From positions 62,534,542-62,598,541 of the forward strand of contig OZ007569.1 in the NCBI GenBank assembly GCA_963931925.1: a stretch of 64,000 nucleotides of DNA, in the 5' to 3' direction. This document shows, piece after piece, positions 56,396 to 64,000 of this stretch. Within the stretch, counting starts at the first letter, position 1, and each line of letters starts with the position of its first letter. The notes under the pieces were generated by a model. It was not told where the DNA came from. It did not search any database and was given only the letters and a program-made list of their open reading frames with translations. The stretch comes from Onchidella celtica. Its lineage: Eukaryota > Mollusca > Gastropoda > Systellommatophora > Onchidiidae. The translations under genes and the position numbers were made by a program.

Positions 56396-56692
56396 TTGTT
56401 ATAAGTACCCCAAGCCTTTTGCACTAGGGGCAGGTACGCAGAGTAAATACCCCTAAACCCGTCCGTATCCTCAACCCTGAACCTTACCTAATCCCTAACC
56501 CTGCCCCTTACCCTTTCAACCAAAAAACAGGAGGAAAACAAAAAGAAAATGTAAAAGATTAATCAATTAATAACTAATTAAGGTTGTTGTTAGGAGCATT
56601 TCGAGAGGAGATCTCTAGCTCTGGAGTCACAAAATACTTTAAAATACGTACTCCTAGAGAAAAATACTTTGGGGGCGTACGTACTTGTAACC
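56396..56692 (-). mobile_element. MITE family A, copy 2 (opposite orientation)
   Basis: Reverse-complement relative of 50028-50318 with scattered differences (roughly four of five bases agree by eye). On the plus strand it begins TTGTTATAAGTAC, and near its end reads GTACGTACTTGTAAC, giving imperfect inverted termini. Confidence 0.65.
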
Positions 56693-57342
56693 GTATTCTA
56701 AGTTTAATTAGAGAAGAGCAATCACTCACACTTTGTGCGTATACTCAAGTGAAGCAGAACATTAATGAAATCTTCACAGTAAAGTATCAATTTTCTTTGT
56801 TATAACCACGCTGATTTGTTGCTATGGCAACTTAATATTCGGAATTGAGATGGTAGAGGCAGAACTTCTACTGTTGCAACTGGGAGAATGAGTAATGCTA
56901 TACAAAATCAGAAAGAAGGAGACCTGGTATTTATGTAAGATCGGCAAACACAGAAAATTATGAACTACAACTGAGTAGTTTCAGATTAATTTTTTTTTAA
57001 ACACAACCTACGTGGACATTTTTTCACACGATAATGTAGAAAGTTACAAAGTCGGGTGAAATCCTTACTTGTTATGGAGAACATTTAAATGACTCATGAA
57101 GGGCGACTTACAAGTTTCTGATTTGTTAAATTATGCCACGTTGGCTCATTTTCAGTGCAGCAGCTTGTGCATAACAAAGGGAAACGAAAATTAGAATAAC
57201 TGATAAAACTTGCATTAAACAGAATGACGGCCGTACCTTGCAAAATATGGCTTATCCCGGGTAGCTTTTTCTTTGTTAACTGACCTGTGAAATAATTGAT
57301 AGTTTTCTCTGTGTGTGTGTGTGTGTGTGTCTCGCTCTCTCT

Positions 57343-57396
<54 letters not shown>

Positions 57397-59003
57397 CGTT
57401 TTTTGCATCAAAGCTCCCCCCGCCACCCCCATCCAGCTTCTTCCACTTAACGCCCTGTCACTCTGGATGGACTCAGATAATAATTTTTCTCTCATTTTCT
57501 GAACGATTTTCATAGTAATTATCTCTACCACAAACGTTGATACAATATTCCGTCCACCCCAATAGGGTTTGGAGAATGGAGAATGAGAGTGAAACGAACA
57601 CAATAACACTCATGAATGAAAAGAAACGGGGAGAAGACACAGCAAATGTAAACTACCCCGCCCCAAATAAAAATAACTGATACCTTTTAAAAAGAGAATG
57701 AAAAATAAATAAATAAACCCCAATAAATACTTGTATACAGACTTTGAATTCGAGTTTGGGTTTTACGGCGCGTCGGCACGACAACGGCTACATTGAGCCT
57801 CTCGCGGTCTTTTTGAGGTACTCTATTTATCTTTGGCATTCAGAACTTCATCAGCTCTTGGTTTGACAAGCGCAAGTAATAGTTCCGTTACAACATTTTA
57901 CACTGGTAAAATCCACAAAAAAGTTGTATTGTGTAGATTTGAAAAAAAATCTTGCAAATGTGTAAAATGTTTTAAATCAAGTTGTAGATCCTAGCTTCTT
58001 TCAGAAAGGACAAGACTCGCAGTGGGCCCACGTCAGTAAATAATTCTTTCATGGATCTGCAGGCATAGCGATTTCTTCGGATATGGAAGAAATCTATATT
58101 TTCAGTCAAAATTATGCTTTTTTTTAATGATAGCTCGTCATCGTATGCCACACATTCGAGGGGGGAGGTCCCCCGCTCCCAATCCCTCACCCACCCTGGA
58201 CCCCCCCCCCCAATCCCTCACCCACCCCCACAAGTAAATAAGGGTACGTGAAGTGGTCATGACCCAGACGGAAATCTACTTTGTATTTATGCAGTCGGCT
58301 GTTGTTAGAAAGTGCCAGCTGCCCCTTCGCGAAACGTCTGTTTAGCTAACTGTCACGTACGTTACCCACACCGTCTGGCAAAGGACCCGATCACAATCCG
58401 TATTTACCCCCTGTCCATTTCCCCCCGCATTCAAGAAGAGACTGCACTGCGTTCATCTGAAACTTGCAAATAAAATATTTATGAATGGTGACTAGAAAGA
58501 TATAAAAATGAACAGCATCTGTAATCTATATTATTATCTAGATCTTAAAATATGCCGTACATTCCCTGTTTTCTTTTCTGCCGTTGAAAAATAAGGTTAC
58601 CGTGACTATGTCAAAGGTATGACATTAAATTTTTTGCAGCGTTCAGAAACTAGATCAAACGGGTCAGTGACATAGCTATCAAAAATATCCTTGCTGACAT
58701 TTTCAGTTGAAGCATTGTTTAGGTGATTTCAGCTTTTTTTTAATGGCCTTTTATCATCCTTTTATCGAGTCAAGATAGCGTAACTTCCGCTTGCACTGTT
58801 TGGTACAATATCAGCAGAGCAAAATCCCTAGAAAAGGTACATCTTTGGGTTAAGATGTTGAACAACATAGCCTACTTTTCTCTCGTAGTTGTTGGTTTAC
58901 TATCACCTGATTTCTGTATTATCTCTGTGCTAAATATAATGGTCGACTGCGCGTTCAGTAAAACTCCTAGTGTTCATGCAACACACACGTTACCGATTAT
59001 GAG
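56693..59003. other. Non-coding stretch; no gene recognised
   Basis: Contains a compound (TG)n-(CT)n microsatellite at 57309-57397 and a C-rich segment at 58178-58230, where AATCCCTCACCCACCC occurs twice. Short ORFs only. Confidence 0.6.
57309..57397. repeat. Compound (TG)n-(CT)n microsatellite
   Basis: A TG run, a short C run and a CT tract in sequence. ORFs through it are low-complexity artefacts. Confidence 0.9.
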
Positions 59004-59178
59004 CAATGTTCCCTCTGAGCTGCGCGGCTGCGCAATCGCTGTTTTGGTGCCGGGCACATCAGAATATTGTCTTATTTTAATTTACAACATACGATTGTTT
59101 TGACTACTATTCAAAATATTTTTGCTCAAAGCATCAAAAGTTCCTCTTGGTCGTTTGGAGAAATTAGAGGGAACGTTG
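59004..59178. mobile_element. hAT MITE (175 bp)
   Basis: Terminal inverted repeats CAATGTTCCCTCTGA and, at the other end, TTAGAGGGAACGTTG. The flanks are ATTATGAG (58996-59003) and GTTATGAG (59179-59186), an 8-bp target duplication with one later change that fits the hAT pattern (T at position 2, A at 7). Too short to encode a transposase. Confidence 0.75.
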
Positions 59179-59186
59179 GTTATGAG

Positions 59187-60050
59187 GTATTCTTCTTGCA
59201 TACTACTGCAATTTGGAAATGTGAAAAACTTCTTCAGTTGAGACAGAATGGTTTACACGGTCATGCCAAATTGGATTTTTATACACGAATTTGCCAAGCC
59301 TAGGAGTTACCTTGATAAAAAAAAACAAACGCAGTTCATTTATTTCTGCGGGGTCTGAAGACCGTAATTATACGTTTGGCGAAGGGGTCGCGATTGATGT
59401 GGCATGAGCCTGCTAGTCTATGCATTTATATAAATGGAGGAATCTGTTGTCGTTTCAACTGCACTAGACATTATAAACACTACTTTGTTTATGTCTATCT
59501 GCCCATCTGTCAGCCGGTATGTCTGAGTTGACACCATGTTACCTCCCCTACACCCCTCCCTCCACCCCTCCCTACCCCCCACGTCATTGACACCTGTACC
59601 CCTTTGTTTTCAAACTCTGTAGAATTAGATCAACAAGTTCAACAAAGTCCATAACAAAATCAGTAAATACTCAAAGTCCACAGTTCTTGGTCAGCTGATC
59701 TTGACCCGTTATTCGAATTCAGCTGTTAACCAGGTCATCGAAGTGAACTTAATGACCGAAATATTACTTAAATGTTAGTTATACTTTCTTTTTCTTTTTC
59801 AGCAGTATGTATCTCTTACTCATACTGATTTAGTTCGGTGTTTGTAGTTAAGTAGGGAAGGTCAAGTATGTCACTGTTAAAATGGTTTTCCAAGAGACAT
59901 GCAGGTTGAGATGGAATGGGTATGACCAGGGTGGGTGGTAAACACACAGACAGACGAAAGGACTAGCGGATAAATGTATGGGTGGCGGAATGGATGAATT
60001 GGCTTGCGGCAAGACAGACAGATGAAATAACATGTGTAAAGACAGACAAA
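59187..60050. other. Non-coding stretch; no gene recognised
   Basis: No convincing ORF, repeat or RNA gene. C-rich stretch near 59545-59580. Confidence 0.6.
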
Positions 60051-60474
<424 letters not shown>

Positions 60475-61851
60475 TATATAGGTAGAGAATACTTCGCCTG
60501 AATTAACTAAGACCCGCAAAAACTTTTTAAAGGGGAAGGGGACTTCAGAGACACATAAGTACTCGGAAATTCAAGTCGACTTTCACTACCGTGAAAAACA
60601 ACCAACAAAGTAAAATCAACATTAAATGACTGCTTCTACCGAACAGTTTTTGGTCCAGGTGTCGAACAGTGACCTTTTTGTCTGTGAACGACTTACAGTG
60701 CACGAGATTAATGATCTAATCTAGATCAGCCTGCTGTCAAGCGTGGAGATTGTATAACACTGATCCCTGACTCAGAGCGAAACTGTATTGAATTTTAGAC
60801 GTGCTTAAATCCTGGAATCCGAGCACTTTTATGGCCTAGGTTTCACCGAGCACATAAGAAATGTACTGGGAATAACGATTCTTTACGGCTGTGTTTGAAT
60901 CTGAAAGCCTTTATTGAAACTGATACGTACAGATTTGTCGTTGTAAACGTTTCGCCACATTATTGTCTAACCATGAGAAATTTCTATTGTCAATCTTACG
61001 AGCTACGAAAAGTAATAATGCCTTTTGCTTCTAATTTTCTTTTATGAGGAATGCCCAATAGTACGAAAGCGTTACTGGATTGTGGGCGTTGCGTAGACAG
61101 TTTTAAACTTTGTAATTCAACCAGAGATCTTGTATAGCTCTGGTTCTTGTTCAGCAATAGGTTCGAAAGGTGAATATCGGATTTGAATACCAAAGACATG
61201 GAAAAGAAAATATACGCCAGCCTCGAAAAAAAACAACAACGTTTATTTCAATCCAGCAATTAAAGAGTTATTTCATATTATTATGTAGATTCGCGTTTAA
61301 CATATTGAGCTGTATCCAAGTGTAAAATTCAATACTTTCTGAAAATGTACACCTTGGATCAGATTACTTTGCCCAGTGCTTGGCTTTTAGATCAAATAAT
61401 ATTGTTTAATATGAGATGTGCCATTTTCACTATAAACAGTAAGAACGCCCTAGTCGTGTTTCACACTAAAGTAAATGCTGTATCACAGATTCAGGGTCTG
61501 TGTGATATGTATCAGGTCAGATCACTGTGTAAAGCAGTCAGTTGACTTTCCTAGGGCACAGCGGTCCCCTGTTACTCAAGAGTAAGGGTACCGGTTAATG
61601 GAAAGGTCACAATTGTGAGTTCCTTATTGGATCTTTGGTTTAATGCGGACATTGGTATCAAACAGTGTATAAAAACATGTTGCCGGAGACAATTTTATCC
61701 ACTGCAGTATACATGTGTATCAGTTACGGAAATACGAGACTAATAGAATTAAAAACGCTGTTTTGCAGTGTTAAGGACGTTACATACCAGTCCAACTAAA
61801 TGAGCCAGAAAGAGTTGAAATAATAGATTCCAATACAAAATTTCGCAGGAG

Positions 61852-61900
<49 letters not shown>

Positions 61901-62690
61901 AGGGTCCACTTGCATTTCCCCGGAATCTTGTTGTTTCCTTTGTTTTCTTTTTCCTTTATCTGTTCTGTCTCATTGCAATCAGAATTTTCCTTCTTTGTGA
62001 ATCTTTGTTTACTCTGCATAATATAGTGAGGGTGTCTAGTGCGTCTACCAACTACACACGACAGGGGTATTTTCTTTACGTCTATATCCTCCATTGACCA
62101 CTGGCTTCCAATTTCCCTCATAAGTGGACATTTGATCTCCAGCGCTGACCTTCCGACAAAGCGGCACGGGTCTCCCTACTGCCTACCCTTGTGGCGACTT
62201 TGCTGTTTAATGGACTTAGAAGGGTAGCTGAACAAAGGTTGTATGCAGGCCAGGTAGCTCTCACTCTCTGTAGAAGAGGGGGTGGGTTGGAGTGGGGTAG
62301 CATGGAATTTTTTTTTTTTTTTTTGGGGGGGGGGGGGAGGCTAGACTTTCCATCATCTCTTTCTCCATTTTAAAGGGGTTGGCCGGAGATTTGAGGAAAT
62401 TTCACGACCCCTTTCCCTTATTAAAGATCGTTTTTCTTTCATTCATTTCACTGTTTTCATTGCTTGTTTCTCCCCTCTTCTTTCCTTGTTTCATTCTGCC
62501 CTCAACATTTCCGTCTGTCCCCCTGTCAGGCTTTCTTTGAAGATATTGGTTACATTCCCTGAATCGATTTCAAAGTGGGATTTTGTCTTGCTGTATTTTT
62601 GTGACACAAGATATGAATTAACTTGAGAACCCAGTCTTACGTTGTTACACTTTTGGCGGCAGCAGCAATGCACAGAAGCTGGAAACTCAC
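60475..62690. other. Non-coding stretch; no gene recognised
   Basis: Contains a (GA)n tract at about 61850-61891 and adjoining homopolymers of T (62308-62324) and G (62325-62338). No gene could be supported. Confidence 0.6.
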
Positions 62691-62700
62691 GCACCGGCAG

Positions 62701-62943
62701 CGTATTTGCCGATTGTAGTGCAGACCAGCAAATTCAGGAGCGGGGCAGCAACAGACCCCCAAACACAGGTCGTCGGCTAAGGGATTTCTCGTCCTATCGA
62801 ACACTGCCATGGGTGCTACAACCTCTGGACTGTGCAGCTTAACCCTAAAATGACTCTGAACGTCACCGAAAATCCCTGGGATGTGGGTGTGTTGCTGCCC
62901 TGCTCCTGAATTTGCTGGTCTGCACTGCAATCGGCAAACACGG
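62701..62943. mobile_element. Inverted-repeat element with 53-bp arms and 10-bp direct repeats
   Basis: The arms at 62701-62753 and 62890-62942 are reverse complements with 3 mismatches. GCACCGGCAG lies directly before the left arm (62691-62700) and one base after the right arm (62944-62953), in the same orientation. Long arms and a 9-10 bp target duplication suggest a Mutator-like (MULE) MITE. The 136-bp centre has no coding capacity. Confidence 0.65.
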
Positions 62944-62953
62944 GCACCGGCAG

Positions 62954-64000
62954 AGTTAAACCGTTAATTGTAGAGGTCAAAACTAGGAACCAGGAGAGTA
63001 AAGTTGTGTTTTATGCTTTGTAAGCAGTTCAAGTTCATTGTCCAGATCAGGGAACTCCCTAGATCTGCTGAAAAGAGTGACGGTGAATAAGATTATAACA
63101 CATTTCGCAATTTTGTAAAACCTTTACAATCCCGTAAGTTCTTTATGAAAAGAATTCCTTAGAAGTTGAGAGGGTCTCCAACTGTTGTATCGTTTACACA
63201 ATCGTCGATCTGAAAAGCCTTAAACTAGATCGGCCCCTCCACTCTTTGTACTGCGGAGGCCTCAGAATTGTGTTGAAGAACCTTATTAATATAAAATAAA
63301 TACGACCACGGCCATGGGCTTTTGAACGTCTCAGGAGGCATCGAAAGGAGTAAGCACTGTCTACAGCCTGTACGTATAGGGGCACGTTACACGTCGCCAG
63401 TTTTACATAAGAATGTTCTTGTTCACACATTCGACGAACTGCATTGTGCGGCATTGGACCGTACTCCAGCAGCTGTCGGGGAAAGGTGTCGGGGCAAGGG
63501 TCACTGCATAAATAGTATACGTACAAAGAAGCGTCATTCACGAGAGTTTGAAGTGATCACATGACACTACAAGTGCAGTCAGACGAAACTTATAGCCAGG
63601 ACTGAACGAGCGTGATTAATGTGGTATTAGCCATCATTAGATGAATCATTCAACATAGTAGTATCGTTAGATCTAAGATGGTAAGAAAGTTTATTTACGC
63701 CCGTGTCAGACTTGAGAATGGCGGGGCAATGGCCGTGCCCCATTGTAAGCTCCTTGCAATGCCCCCAAGGATTTGAGTACACGTGTGTTAACGGAGGCAT
63801 ATGACTTTACCTTGGACGTCACGACACCGTGCAGACTATATTATGCTAAGTGCATGTGTGTGTCATGTGTCTGGAGGTAAACATACTGACGAAGTTGGAG
63901 TTCGGCAGTGGCGGATTGGCTGATCTCAGTGGGGAAATTAGGACAGAATATTCCGCTTTCTTGGAATAGTAGCATCCTTCTTCCTTTCCATTAATGTTTC
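62954..64000. other. Non-coding stretch; no gene recognised
   Basis: Only short ORFs on both strands; no repeat or known motif stands out. Confidence 0.6.

Noticed and set aside
62308..62338. T17-G14 homopolymer block as a functional quadruplex site.
   Set aside because: Adjacent homopolymers are common assembly or slippage products; nothing else supports a role.

Overview
This is a window of animal nuclear DNA. It has spliced genes with GT-AG introns, long AT-rich non-coding stretches, many microsatellites, and both LTR and non-LTR retrotransposons together with small inverted-repeat DNA elements. The transposon mix, the base composition and the frequent octamers TACATGTA and TAGGCCTA suggest a marine invertebrate, most likely a mollusc such as a gastropod. 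That placement is inference. No rRNA, tRNA, CRISPR or bacterial feature was seen.

Bases 1-23453 are a retroelement cluster. Two almost identical Ty3/gypsy-type elements lie head to tail as (internal)-LTR-internal-LTR, at 1-5043 and 3817-12633, sharing the LTR 3817-5043. Their pol order is protease, integrase, reverse transcriptase, RNase H, the rearranged order of the Gmr1-like group. Next come a (CT)n tract, an APE-type LINE at about 12713-17032 with one frameshift, and a solo LTR of the same Gmr1-like family (17590-18889, bounded by GTGTC repeats). A full-length CR1/L2-type LINE follows (19208-22839), flanked on both sides by the same direct repeat of about 615 bp. That repeat looks like an extraordinarily long target-site duplication.

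Bases 23454-32650 hold the one confident cellular gene, a sphingosine-1-phosphate phosphatase with three coding exons (26238-27071, 30143-30232, 31781-32368; 503 residues predicted). All three catalytic motifs are present. A CCAAT / E-box / CCAAT cluster lies just upstream and an AATAAA signal downstream.

Bases 32650-64000 show no recognisable coding exon. They hold small mobile elements and repeats: a minus-strand SINE-like element made from the 5' end of the CR1/L2-type LINE joined to its 3' end (about 32656-32780); a TIR element with a THAP-like zinc-finger fragment (44201-44499); a 112-bp tandem array (48597-49040); a hAT-like TIR element with an internal hairpin (49171-49531); two opposite copies of one MITE family (50028-50318 and 56396-56692); a hAT MITE (59004-59178); a GATA microsatellite (60051-60474); and a 53-bp-arm inverted repeat bounded by 10-bp direct repeats (62701-62943). 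Two tiny perfect hairpins, one in SGPP intron 2 (30781-30813) and one at 39806-39842, share one architecture: CAARGA ends and exact 8-bp direct repeats touching the hairpin on each side.

The strongest leads are the 615-bp duplication around the LINE, the head-to-tail LINE-derived SINE, the pair of minimal hairpin elements, and the tandem primer-site-like repeats next to the LTR end that seem to explain an LTR with a shifted 3' boundary.
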